Below are positions 16,187 to 24,350 of a stretch of DNA of 58,184 nucleotides, piece after piece (the stretch's first letter is position 1; the number at the start of each line of letters is the position of its first letter). The position numbers and the translations under genes are program-made. The notes beneath the pieces are model-generated. The model was not told the origin of the DNA. It was given only the letters and a program-made list of their open reading frames with translations, and made no database searches. The stretch is from Bacillota bacterium. Lineage in GTDB: Bacteria > Bacillota > Clostridia > Acetivibrionales > DSM-1351. The stretch covers positions 1-58,184 of the forward strand of contig JAEYNY010000201.1 in the NCBI GenBank assembly GCA_023412275.1, given 5' to 3'.

Positions 16187-17363
16187 TCAACTCACCTCTG
16201 CTCTCCTTACTCTTTTTAAACTTACTAAAAAACTTTTTAATCCTTTGTGATGTACGAGTGAAAATATTAGGTTTATCGCTTTTTACAACAAGCATTACGT
16301 TTACCGGGTACTTTCTCTTTTTATATATCCAGTACATCATTTTTACGTTTTTATCTGCCCAATCCTTTATACGTGTGATACCGTGGGATACATTTGAAAA
16401 GTCATTTCCTATAAAAAAGTCACATTTTGCAGCGATATATGCATCTTTTATAATTTCCATACCTCTACGCCTAACCACCATGGGATTTTCCATATGATAC
16501 ACTGGCTCTTCGTTTTTGATCCTTTTACAATTTGTATATACAAGCATAGAGCCGTATATGCCCTTATACTCTTTCAACGTATCTTCGCAGTCGGTAAGTA
16601 GGAATATCTTCTTTATATTATATTTATCTATATATTTTTTTATTTCCTTGTGGTAGCCTCTGTTAGGCTCCTTAAACTTACCCTTTGCAAAAAGCTTATA
16701 TAACTTCTTTCCCTTTTTTTCAGGCTTCCGTTTATATTTCCTGTAAATTTTATTCCAATACTGGTTTCCGTTTTTCTTAGAATCTCTGGTATCAAAGATC
16801 CTATCTTTTTCAACTCTTCGGACATGAACTGCAAGGATAGGATGGTTGTCTCTAAGCCATGAATTATAAAAGCCCTGAACTTCCGTATTTATATCTGATT
16901 TCAGCTTTATATATTTATTGAATAAATATCGGTATATTTGTTGAGAACTCATTCCATACGCCGGGTTATTCTTTTTTATAAATGGAATTAATTCATGTAT
17001 GTTATAATAAACATCTGCTACTACGACATTTTCTTGGCTGCTAAGTAAGTCCCCTATATTTCGGTAAATCCAAGTATCTTTATTCTGATCTTCAATAAAT
17101 AGGTTTTCGGAATCCCAGATTGGCGGGTAATATGTGTACTCAGGCTTTGCTACGTCAAAGATAGTATAATTGGAAACAGGTTCAAAGTACAATTCAAAGC
17201 CGTTGGTCAGAATATACCCATTGTGCAGACAATGTGTAGGCCAGTACACAACCGGAATCCTGTTGGTGAGTTCAGCTACAAGAAGTTGACCAAGCACATG
17301 ATCAACATCCCCCCAAAGAATATAGCTCCAGCTTTTTATAAGCAGGAATCTGTCATTTGACAT
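16176..17363 (-). CDS. Putative fucosyltransferase-like glycosyltransferase, copy 3 (with basic insert)
   Basis: A 395-residue paralogue beginning MSNDRFLLIKSWSYILWGDV. The motif reads AVHVRRVEKDRIF, with Glu where the intact copies have Asp. Right after it comes an insert of roughly 50 residues that is very rich in Lys, Arg and Tyr, and the C-terminus has a further basic tail (about 40 residues). These could bind an acidic polymer or the membrane surface; that is inference. The frame extends 11 codons upstream, but GAGGTGATAATAAAA precedes the ATG at 17363. It follows the S8 peptidase gene across a terminator-like hairpin. Confidence 0.7.
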   Translation of the reverse strand: MSNDRFLLIKSWSYILWGDVDHVLGQLLVAELTNRIPVVYWPTHCLHNGYILTNGFELYFEPVSNYTIFDVAKPEYTYYPPIWDSENLFIEDQNKDTWIYRNIGDLLSSQENVVVADVYYNIHELIPFIKKNNPAYGMSSQQIYRYLFNKYIKLKSDINTEVQGFYNSWLRDNHPILAVHVRRVEKDRIFDTRDSKKNGNQYWNKIYRKYKRKPEKKGKKLYKLFAKGKFKEPNRGYHKEIKKYIDKYNIKKIFLLTDCEDTLKEYKGIYGSMLVYTNCKRIKNEEPVYHMENPMVVRRRGMEIIKDAYIAAKCDFFIGNDFSNVSHGITRIKDWADKNVKMMYWIYKKRKYPVNVMLVVKSDKPNIFTRTSQRIKKFFSKFKKSKESRGELNAK

Positions 17364-17444
17364 TTTTATTATCACCTCAATATAAATGCATTTCATGTTA
17401 TTTTATGTAAGCCTATACCGATATGTGATTATAAAAAATAAAAA

Positions 17445-17486
17445 GGAGTTGTCGCAAAATTAATTTCTATCTTTTTGCGACACTCC
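17445..17486 (-). terminator. Terminator after the S8 peptidase, made from a repeat end
   Basis: Read leftward, GGAGTGTCGCAAAAA and TTTTGCGACAACTCC pair (one bulge) and are followed by TTTTTATTTTTT, a good intrinsic terminator. Bases 17446-17476 match the left end of the inverted-repeat element at 9297-9327 in 29 of 31 positions, so this hairpin seems to come from the same mobile family. Confidence 0.7.
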
Positions 17487-17501
17487 CTGTTGTTACAGAC
17501 A

Positions 17502-18689
17502 TTACTTTTCTTCTTTTTCAAACAACTCCAGTATGTAAGAATACAAATTGTCTAATTGATTATTATCGAAACGATTAAAAACACGAATCCCATAAGAACT
17601 CTTAACTTCTACATCTAAAGTATTATTCACACATATTTCAATGTCGAAGTCCAACTTCGTCATTTCTTTCATTAACATAATGTCACTTTTGTGATTGTCA
17701 TATGAAAGAAGTAGTATATCAGGGGCAAATATATTACATATGTTATAGAAGCACTTTTTTAATGAGGGTAACTGATGGTTGAAGAAATGTCTGATATTTA
17801 TGTCCCCGTTACAAATATTGGTCTCTTTTATGTTCTCATACACACATAAGGCATTAAAGCCGTCACTCCTGAATTTACCGGTGAGCCCTTTTTCAAAATC
17901 AGCTATGCTATTATTGTTAACTAAAATAATAGGTATATCCGGCTCTATAGAATTTCTAAAGGATTCAATACAATCAGTGTAGTTCTTTTTGTCAGTCTCC
18001 TGCTGTAATTTATCTATAATTTCATTAAAACTCATATTGGGGTGATTTCTCAAAATATTATATACATAAGCGGTAATCATTGGTGCTGCATAGCTGTTAC
18101 ATTCATTTGTCACTTTTTCCGTTCCATCATACTTTATCAGGTTGTGCTTTGCACAGGCAGCTATATTTATCCCATCCATGCAATCAAAATTAAATGTATA
18201 CTCGCCCTCTTTTAATACTTCTGTAAAACCGTATCTTACTCCAATTACCTTTTCCAAAGACGCCGGACATGTGAAAATATTGCGATTATTGCATGCCGCG
18301 ACTACGATTACATTTTTGTCAACTGCATACTCTACCGCTTCCCTTACTTCATTAAAATCTCTGTAATCTATTGTACCAAGACTCAAATTTACAATACGTA
18401 TATTGTTATCGGCACACCATTTCAGTGCACGGACAAGCTGTGCTTTCATTCCTGTTCTTGAGCTTGAATCCAATATTTTTATACTGCTTAAAACAGCTTC
18501 CGGAGAGTACTTTTTTATTATTGCAGCACAGGTTGTACCATGAGAAGGCAAAAAAGGGTCATAATCCACCCTGTCACAAATAGTTAAATCATGAGTTATT
18601 TCCAGATTGTATGAAAGTCTGCCCGTTTGATAGAGCTTCTCGTTAACTCCGTCATCTATAACTGCAATATTAAGAGGTGATGTATTCAT
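17502..18689 (-). CDS. Intracellular subtilisin-like (S8) peptidase with extra C-terminal domain
   Basis: A 395-residue protein with a complete S8 triad: Asp in AVIDDGV (about residue 11), His in PSHGTTCAA (about 50) and Ser in NSYAAPM (about 197). There is no signal peptide, propeptide or membrane segment, so it should act in the cytosol. From about residue 250 a second domain of about 145 residues begins IPIILVNNNSIADF. It has the alternating strand-helix look of a nucleotide-binding-like fold and reminds me of domains in clostridial peptide-maturation gene sets, without proof. It lies in the glycan operon 79 bases after the SDR gene. It may process a peptide or protein that the locus modifies; no precursor gene is visible nearby. 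Confidence 0.8.
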   Translation of the reverse strand: MNTSPLNIAVIDDGVNEKLYQTGRLSYNLEITHDLTICDRVDYDPFLPSHGTTCAAIIKKYSPEAVLSSIKILDSSSRTGMKAQLVRALKWCADNNIRIVNLSLGTIDYRDFNEVREAVEYAVDKNVIVVAACNNRNIFTCPASLEKVIGVRYGFTEVLKEGEYTFNFDCMDGINIAACAKHNLIKYDGTEKVTNECNSYAAPMITAYVYNILRNHPNMSFNEIIDKLQQETDKKNYTDCIESFRNSIEPDIPIILVNNNSIADFEKGLTGKFRSDGFNALCVYENIKETNICNGDINIRHFFNHQLPSLKKCFYNICNIFAPDILLLSYDNHKSDIMLMKEMTKLDFDIEICVNNTLDVEVKSSYGIRVFNRFDNNQLDNLYSYILELFEKEEK

Positions 18690-18768
18690 CTTTAGTCTAA
18701 TGCCCCCCGCCTGTATTTTAACATAATTACCATTTATTCAAATAAATTACATACAATATATCATTCAT

Positions 18769-19839
18769 TTATTTCATTTGCAAATTCCACTTATCTTTAT
18801 TCCATTCAACAGTTCTTACAAGCCCTTCCCTTAATGGCTTAAAGTGTGTTAACCCAAATTCGGAACAAATCTTACTTATATCAAGTTGTACCTTGTCAGG
18901 AGAAACCTTTATTTCTTCAATAGACTGTTTTTTTTGTTCATTGTCAATAGTGAGAGTACTTCCGGTAACAGAGCAAACTTCTTTGGCAAGTGTCTTTATG
19001 CTGATACTGTCCCGGCCTCCCACGTTATACACTAAATCCTTTCCATATACCATTATGTACAAGAGCATCAAGGCGCAATCCGCTATATAGCAGAAAGTCC
19101 TTATTTTGCTTCCGTCATCCAGCATGTTAATATTCTTTTGTTCCAATGCCCGCCTTATAAACTGCCCAAGAACACGTTCATCGTCTCCCTTTACTCCCGG
19201 CCCATATGTCATGGATATCCTCGCAACTTTGGCTTCTACCCCTTCATAGTGTCTGTAAGCAAAACACAGCGTTTCTCCCATCCTTTTTGACTCTGAATAC
19301 ACAGCTCTTACATTTACCGGAGAACAAAAACCCGGGTAGCTCTCCGGTGTAGGTATACTATCAATATCAGGCTCACCGTATACTTCAGAGGAGCTGAGGA
19401 ATAACATAACCGCACTGTCCGTTTTAGCCTTCTGAAGCAGCTTTTCAGTAACAACAGTGTTTAAGTGAATGGTATCCAGATAGTTTCTAAGGAATTTACC
19501 TGGCTGTGCATAAGTTGCACCATGTATGATATAGTCGGCCTTCACTTTGAGCTTGTCAAAATCCATATTGTTAAGGTCTTGGGAATAGAAACTGTAATTT
19601 TGTTCAAATATATCAGCCAATGCCTCACAAGGCTTACTTTTGCTTACAGCATAAATTTTAATTTCACCGCCCTGTAAAAGGTTGGCAAGATGAAGCATGT
19701 ATATGATATAAGTTCCTATTAATCCATTTGCACCAGTAATCAGTACATTTTTGTTATAAAGAGGAGACAAGTCTATTTTTTTTACATATTCCATGCAATC
19801 TTCTTTTATATATTTATCCAAAAGAAAGCCCCCTTTCAT
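18769..19839 (-). CDS. NAD-dependent epimerase/dehydratase (extended SDR)
   Basis: A nucleotide-sugar-modifying SDR, of UDP-glucuronate decarboxylase / dTDP-glucose dehydratase type. It has NVLITGANGLIGTYIIYML near residue 31, FLSSSEVYGEP (catalytic Ser/Thr), and YSESKRMGE with Tyr-x3-Lys near 185. The substrate is unknown. The listed ATG at 19839 overlaps the E1 beta stop (TAATG), so translation is coupled. A TTG at 19821, 8 bases after AAAGGGGGC, is an alternative start six codons on. Placed between the E1 pair and the S8 peptidase, it may supply a keto- or modified-sugar nucleotide for this locus. Confidence 0.82.
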   Translation of the reverse strand: MKGGFLLDKYIKEDCMEYVKKIDLSPLYNKNVLITGANGLIGTYIIYMLHLANLLQGGEIKIYAVSKSKPCEALADIFEQNYSFYSQDLNNMDFDKLKVKADYIIHGATYAQPGKFLRNYLDTIHLNTVVTEKLLQKAKTDSAVMLFLSSSEVYGEPDIDSIPTPESYPGFCSPVNVRAVYSESKRMGETLCFAYRHYEGVEAKVARISMTYGPGVKGDDERVLGQFIRRALEQKNINMLDDGSKIRTFCYIADCALMLLYIMVYGKDLVYNVGGRDSISIKTLAKEVCSVTGSTLTIDNEQKKQSIEEIKVSPDKVQLDISKICSEFGLTHFKPLREGLVRTVEWNKDKWNLQMK

Positions 19840-20879
19840 TATTTCATTAATTCAACGGCCTGTGTACATATAGCTTCGGCGTCAGGATAAAAGGCTTTCT
19901 CCTGCAAATCCCCTGCCGGAGTTGGTATATCAGGACAGCAAACTCTTACAACCGGCTTTTTCAGTAGATGAACAGCTTTTTCCGCAACCAGAGCTGCAAT
20001 TTCTGCTGCAACACCACCTGTCTTCCACCCTGTATCTGTTATTATAAGTTTTCCTGTCTTTGACAGGGATTCAAATATAATATCCTCGTCTATTGGTTTT
20101 ATTGTCCTTAAGTCTATAACCTCAGCCGATATGTTCTGTGTTTGAAGCTTCTCTGCCGCTTTTAAGGCTTCAACCAGCATATAGGATACCGCAACAATAG
20201 TAACATCCTTTCCTGCTCTTCTTACAACACCCTTTCCAAACGGTATGGAATATAGTGTGTCCGGAACATTTCCCACTGTTTTGTATAACCATCTGTGTTC
20301 AACAAACAAAACAGGGTTATTATCAATTATGCTTGAAATAAGCAAGCCTTTGGCATCATAAGGCGTGGCAGGGGCAGCAATTTTTAGTCCCGGGGCATTC
20401 ATAAGCATCCCCTGCAAGCACTGAGAATGTTGGGCTCCTGATCCCCAGCCTCTTGCGCTCACTGTTCTCACTACCAAAGGCACACTTACCTTTCCTCCAG
20501 TCATATAGCTCCATTTTGCTGCATGATTTACCAGTTGATCCAATGAAAGCAGCAAAAAATCCATTCTGCTATGAACAAAAACAGGCCTTAATCCTGCCAT
20601 TGCAGCTCCTGCTGCTATTCCTGTGAGAGCATTTTCTGCAATAGGAGTGTCAAAAACCCTGTCACGGCCATACTTTTCGTGTAAACCTTTTGTAGTCCCA
20701 AAAACCCCCCCGGGGTCGTCTACACCCTCTCCCATAACAAAGACTCTTTTATCCCGTGCAAGAGATTGGTCCATTGCTTCATACAAAGCATCTTTATATG
20801 AAATCATTCTGCCATTTTGGGAATCATCCGTTATTACAAATTTATCCTGTTTTTCAACCTCAATTGTAGTCCATGGCAT
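19839..20879 (-). CDS. TPP-dependent 2-oxoacid dehydrogenase E1 component, beta subunit-like
   Basis: A 346-residue transketolase-fold protein of the E1 beta type (pyruvate / 2-oxoisovalerate / acetoin dehydrogenase). It has RVFDTPIAENALTGIAAGAA near residue 75 (TPP-side Glu) and a C-terminal transketolase domain with VIDLRTIKPIDEDII. Its partner alpha subunit is just upstream, but no lipoyl E2 or E3 gene is present in the window. Such pairs in glycan clusters may hand an acyl or two-carbon unit to a sugar or other acceptor instead of feeding central metabolism; that is inference. ATG start with AGGAGGTAACTTAC, 39 bases after the alpha gene. Confidence 0.85.
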   Translation of the reverse strand: MPWTTIEVEKQDKFVITDDSQNGRMISYKDALYEAMDQSLARDKRVFVMGEGVDDPGGVFGTTKGLHEKYGRDRVFDTPIAENALTGIAAGAAMAGLRPVFVHSRMDFLLLSLDQLVNHAAKWSYMTGGKVSVPLVVRTVSARGWGSGAQHSQCLQGMLMNAPGLKIAAPATPYDAKGLLISSIIDNNPVLFVEHRWLYKTVGNVPDTLYSIPFGKGVVRRAGKDVTIVAVSYMLVEALKAAEKLQTQNISAEVIDLRTIKPIDEDIIFESLSKTGKLIITDTGWKTGGVAAEIAALVAEKAVHLLKKPVVRVCCPDIPTPAGDLQEKAFYPDAEAICTQAVELMK

Positions 20880-20918
20880 GTAAGTTACCTCCTATCAGTA
20901 TCCATAAATTAAACTGCA

Positions 20919-21884
20919 TTAATCCGCATAAACAAAGTCAAGAAGTTCCTCAGGCTGTGGTTTAGGTGAATTAACTGCGAATTCAAAAGCAGCTTTTATC
21001 ACCTTAGCTATCTCTTCATCTATGGATTTTTCCAACGTCTCGTTAAGAAGATTTCTGCCTTTAAGATAGTCTTTATACCATTTTATTGGACACTTTGAAA
21101 CCCAATAATCATATTCCTCCTGTGGTCGATATCCAACACCCAGGTCATCAACAGTGCCGATATGTCCCTTCCATCTGTAGCTTATACACTCCAGCAAAAC
21201 AGGTCCCTCTCCTTTTCTGCAATCTTCAACAGCCTTTTCTGCGTACTGGGAAACTTTAAGAACATCATTCCCGTCTATCTGATATGCCGGAATTCCATAT
21301 CCCTGAGCAACTTTATAAATGTTGTCTCCTGACTGACGTTCCTTTTGGTGTGAGTTTATTGCATAGTAATTATTTTCGCATACATATATAACCGGGAGTT
21401 TTTTAAGGGATGCAAAATTCAGGCTTTCATGAAAGGTTCCTTCGTCTGCAGCTCCATCTCCAAAAAAAACAGCAGTAACTCTGTCATTTTTTTGAATCTT
21501 CGAGGCCAAAGCGGTTCCCGTTCCAAGGGGCAAGTTTCCTCCTACTATGGCAGTGGAGCCGAATATTCCTATATTCGGAGCCATCAGATGCATTGAGCCT
21601 CCTCTTCCGGAAGTACACCCCGTCTTGCGAAGGTACAATTCAGCTATCATCTGCTTAATATCCCCACCTTTTGCAATGTACTGTGCGTGACTCCTGTGGG
21701 TTCCAAAAAGGTAATCCTCCTTACGGAGATGAATACAAACCCCTGCCGCAATTGCCTCCTGTCCTATGGAAAGATGAATGGGGGTTTTCATTTGGTCATT
21801 TTTATATTCTTCCTCGATTTTGCGTTCCACACTGCGTATGGTCTGCATAATTTTGTACAGCTCGATAAGTTTCTCATTTTCCAT
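20919..21884 (-). CDS. TPP-dependent 2-oxoacid dehydrogenase E1 component, alpha subunit-like
   Basis: A 321-residue E1 alpha protein. The TPP-Mg motif is complete: AVFFGDGAADEGTFHESLNF through CENNYYAINSH (GDG...NN) near residues 140-175. An active-site His sits in FGTHRSHAQYIAKG, and the phosphorylation-loop region YRWKGHIG is present. It pairs with the beta subunit directly downstream. Length is at the short end for E1 alpha, as in bacterial acetoin or 2-oxoacid types. ATG start with GGGAGGTTAATATAT. It lies 32 bases past the fourth putative fucosyltransferase in the same direction, which links the E1 pair with glycan assembly. Confidence 0.87.
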   Translation of the reverse strand: MENEKLIELYKIMQTIRSVERKIEEEYKNDQMKTPIHLSIGQEAIAAGVCIHLRKEDYLFGTHRSHAQYIAKGGDIKQMIAELYLRKTGCTSGRGGSMHLMAPNIGIFGSTAIVGGNLPLGTGTALASKIQKNDRVTAVFFGDGAADEGTFHESLNFASLKKLPVIYVCENNYYAINSHQKERQSGDNIYKVAQGYGIPAYQIDGNDVLKVSQYAEKAVEDCRKGEGPVLLECISYRWKGHIGTVDDLGVGYRPQEEYDYWVSKCPIKWYKDYLKGRNLLNETLEKSIDEEIAKVIKAAFEFAVNSPKPQPEELLDFVYAD

Positions 21885-21916
21885 ATATATTAACCTCCCA
21901 AATTCCCACTAATACG

Positions 21917-22741
21917 TCAAAAAAGCAGTGTAATATTCTGGTTCTGCCAGCCTTTTAGTTCGCATACTGCTCTGGATACGTTTGAGAATCCATTTCCAAT
22001 AAAATAATCACATTTTGCTGCAAGCCACGTGTCCTTGATAATTTCAATTCCTTTCAACTTGTTGTGAACATATTCCTGGAAGTGAACTCCCCCTCCAATT
22101 TTCAAAACCCTTTTACAATCGGTATTAATTAACTTATCTCCATAAATATTTTTATACTCTGCCAAAATATCTTTGCAATCGGTCATAAGAAAAATGAAGG
22201 CATCCGGCCTTTCTTTCAAATAATTGCTTATTTTCGCCGGATAAAGTTTATTCAGTTCATGCAGATGACTTACTTCCAATATCTTGTCGCTTCCTCTAAT
22301 ATGTACTGCAATAATATCCTTACCCGCCATATTTATGTCGTAAAAATCATTTATCTCTTTTTCGACTTCCGGCCGCAGTCGTATGTATTTTTCAAGCATA
22401 ATCCTATAAATTTCAAGAGAATTTAATCCAAAATATGGACATGCCTCATCCATACGGCATATAATGCCATCTATGTCCGCACATCTGTTCGATATTTCTA
22501 TATCGCTATTATGGCCGATATTTTCAATTAATCCATCCATGCCATATTTTGATACCGGGAAAAAGTATTGCTCGAAAGCGTTTGAGGTTTCATCTGTGCT
22601 GTACATGCTTTTGCTTCCCCAATAAATAACAGGAATCCTTTGTGTAATCTCTGCAAGCAAAAGATGAGAAAGAGTGTGATGCATGTCATACCAAAATCCA
22701 TCCCCGGTTGTATTGATAAGTAAGAATTTATCCTGTTTCAA
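21917..22741 (-). CDS. Putative fucosyltransferase-like glycosyltransferase, copy 4
   Basis: The shortest of the four paralogues at 274 residues. It begins (M)KQDKFLLINTTGDGFWYDM and has an intact AVHIRGSDKILEVSHL motif near residue 155, FIFLMTDCKDIL, and CDYFIGNGFSNVS near the end. A GTG-initiated frame starts five codons earlier, but GGAGGG lies between that GTG and the TTG at 22741, and the paralogues all start at the equivalent of the TTG; I therefore use the TTG. It follows manC by 26 bases, so a GDP-sugar-making enzyme and a likely GDP-sugar user are translated from the same message. Confidence 0.72.
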   Translation of the reverse strand: MKQDKFLLINTTGDGFWYDMHHTLSHLLLAEITQRIPVIYWGSKSMYSTDETSNAFEQYFFPVSKYGMDGLIENIGHNSDIEISNRCADIDGIICRMDEACPYFGLNSLEIYRIMLEKYIRLRPEVEKEINDFYDINMAGKDIIAVHIRGSDKILEVSHLHELNKLYPAKISNYLKERPDAFIFLMTDCKDILAEYKNIYGDKLINTDCKRVLKIGGGVHFQEYVHNKLKGIEIIKDTWLAAKCDYFIGNGFSNVSRAVCELKGWQNQNITLLF

Positions 22742-22767
22742 TTTAAAACCCTCCACATATCAGGCTG

Positions 22768-23841
22768 TTACAAGAAATTATCGTAACCACTCTTTTTAAT
22801 TACTTCAACGAGGCTTTTGACTTCCTGTGCTCTTCCTCTGGGACAAACAATAACGGCCTCATTTGTGGCCGCAACTATCATATTGTCCAGACCTATTACT
22901 GCAATAAGTATTCCATCGGCAAAAATTACAGAATCGGTAGTTTCTATAGCTATATAGTTGCCCTTACAAGAGTTATTGTGTTTATCTTTTTGCAGCGTCC
23001 CCGACAATGTATCAATACTTCCTATATCATCCCAGTCGAAGGTAGCCCTTATAACACAAATGTCTTTGCTTTTTTCCAGTACTGCACTGTCAAATGAAAT
23101 TTCCTGTATTTCATTATATGCATTATCAATATATGTGTTAAAATTTTCACTTCCTTCTTGTATAAGTGCTTTTGTGATTGCTTTATAATGTTCAGGTATG
23201 TATAGCATGATTTGATTAATTATCGTCTTTGATTTTCCAGCCAAAATACCCCCGTTCCACAAATAATCACCTGATTCAAGCATTGTTCGTGCTGTCTCTT
23301 CTTGAGGTTTTTCAGTAAACCTAATAACTTTAAGAGTTTGTTCTCCTAAGCCTGCCTCCCGATCTATTTTTATATACCCATATGCGGTAGAGGGATACGA
23401 GGGGTTAATTCCTATTACAACAAGACTATCCTTTTCCTCGGCAGCCCTAAACGCAAGGTTTATTGTTTCGGCATAACCCTGATAATCTTTGACATATCCG
23501 TCAGCCGGTACAAAACACAGTACTGATTCTCCCAGTTTTTTATCAAGAAGCATTGCCGTATATGCAATACATGCGGCAGTGTTCTTCTTCTGGGGCTCTG
23601 AAATTATATTTGAATGTGGAATTATATCCTTGACAACTTCTTTGGTCAATTCCACAAGACTTTGATTTGTAACTATAAAACAATTGGTTGGTGGAACGCT
23701 CCGGCACACGCGGTTAATTGTCTGAACCAGCATACATTCGCCGTCATCAACAGATATGAACTGCTTAGGCTTTTTTTCTTTTGACAGCGGCCATAGTCTT
23801 GTTCCTGAGCCTCCTGCCATAATAACGACAAATTTCTCCAT
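22768..23841 (-). CDS. manC: Mannose-1-phosphate guanylyltransferase
   Basis: Makes GDP-mannose from GTP and mannose-1-phosphate. The nucleotidyltransferase signature MAGGSGTRLWPLSKEKKPKQ is at residues 8-27, FTEKPQEE with the sugar-site region near 175, and LWNGGILAGK near 195. At 357 residues it lacks the phosphomannose-isomerase domain of bifunctional enzymes. ATG start with GGAGATATAAAG. First gene of the leftward array. It feeds Gmd, encoded 12 kb away in the opposite direction. No phosphomannomutase gene is seen in the window. Confidence 0.93.
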   Translation of the reverse strand: MEKFVVIMAGGSGTRLWPLSKEKKPKQFISVDDGECMLVQTINRVCRSVPPTNCFIVTNQSLVELTKEVVKDIIPHSNIISEPQKKNTAACIAYTAMLLDKKLGESVLCFVPADGYVKDYQGYAETINLAFRAAEEKDSLVVIGINPSYPSTAYGYIKIDREAGLGEQTLKVIRFTEKPQEETARTMLESGDYLWNGGILAGKSKTIINQIMLYIPEHYKAITKALIQEGSENFNTYIDNAYNEIQEISFDSAVLEKSKDICVIRATFDWDDIGSIDTLSGTLQKDKHNNSCKGNYIAIETTDSVIFADGILIAVIGLDNMIVAATNEAVIVCPRGRAQEVKSLVEVIKKSGYDNFL

Positions 23842-23874
23842 CTTTATATCTCCAAAAATGTTATTATAATCTAT

Positions 23875-23948
23875 TTTATGTAAATTGCCTTAGATATGTT
23901 CATACGTATTTCTATATAAGCTTAAGGACATAATACAATTTACATAAA
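23875..23948. promoter_or_regulatory. Inverted repeat between divergent manC and SMR-like genes
   Basis: TTTATGTAAATTG (23875-23887) is exactly repeated in reverse complement as CAATTTACATAAA (23936-23948), 48 bases apart, within the 131-base divergent promoter region. Paired sites for one regulator would fit; a large cruciform is less likely. No regulator is identified. Confidence 0.4.
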
Positions 23949-23972
23949 AATTCTATATATAGGGCGGCGTAC

Positions 23973-24314
23973 ATGCAGGGTAAATATATATTATTAGCAA
24001 TTTTAAATTCAGGACTTACTGTGTTAGGACAGACCCTGTGGAAAATAGGGCTTGAAAGGATGGCGGGCTACAGTTTAAAACTTTTACTGAACCCACTAAT
24101 ACTTGCCGGAGTTTTTGTCTACGGTGTCTCTACGATTTTGTGGCTATATGTACTTTCCAAGCTACCGTTTTCAACTGCATACCCCCTCAACAGCGTAGCC
24201 TATGCACTAAGCCTCTTTGTTGGATTTTTTATTTTTAAGGAGAATATAGACCTCCGTAAAATTTTTGGTACTATACTCATTCTGGTAGGAGTATTTTATA
24301 TAGCCAGAGGGTAA
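23973..24314 (+). CDS. Small EamA/SMR-type four-helix membrane protein
   Basis: A 113-residue integral membrane protein with four predicted helices, ending in KENIDLRKIFGTILILVGVFYIARG-like sequence typical of half-size DMT transporters (ArnE/ArnF or small multidrug resistance shape). The PLNSVAYALSL segment of helix 3 agrees with the family. Beside a polyprenyl-phosphate-type GT2 and a DUF2304 protein, it is more likely a lipid-linked-sugar flippase subunit than a drug pump; this is context inference. The ribosome binding site before the ATG is weak. First gene of a rightward trio. Confidence 0.75.
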   Translation: MQGKYILLAILNSGLTVLGQTLWKIGLERMAGYSLKLLLNPLILAGVFVYGVSTILWLYVLSKLPFSTAYPLNSVAYALSLFVGFFIFKENIDLRKIFGTILILVGVFYIARG

Positions 24315-24350
24315 AATAAATCTGGATGAATACCGGTTTCGGAGGAATAA

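Noticed and set aside
17397..18768. A RiPP precursor gene next to the S8 peptidase
   Set aside because: The flanking gaps (about 140 and 80 bases) contain the terminator hairpin and no short frame with a ribosome binding site and plausible core.
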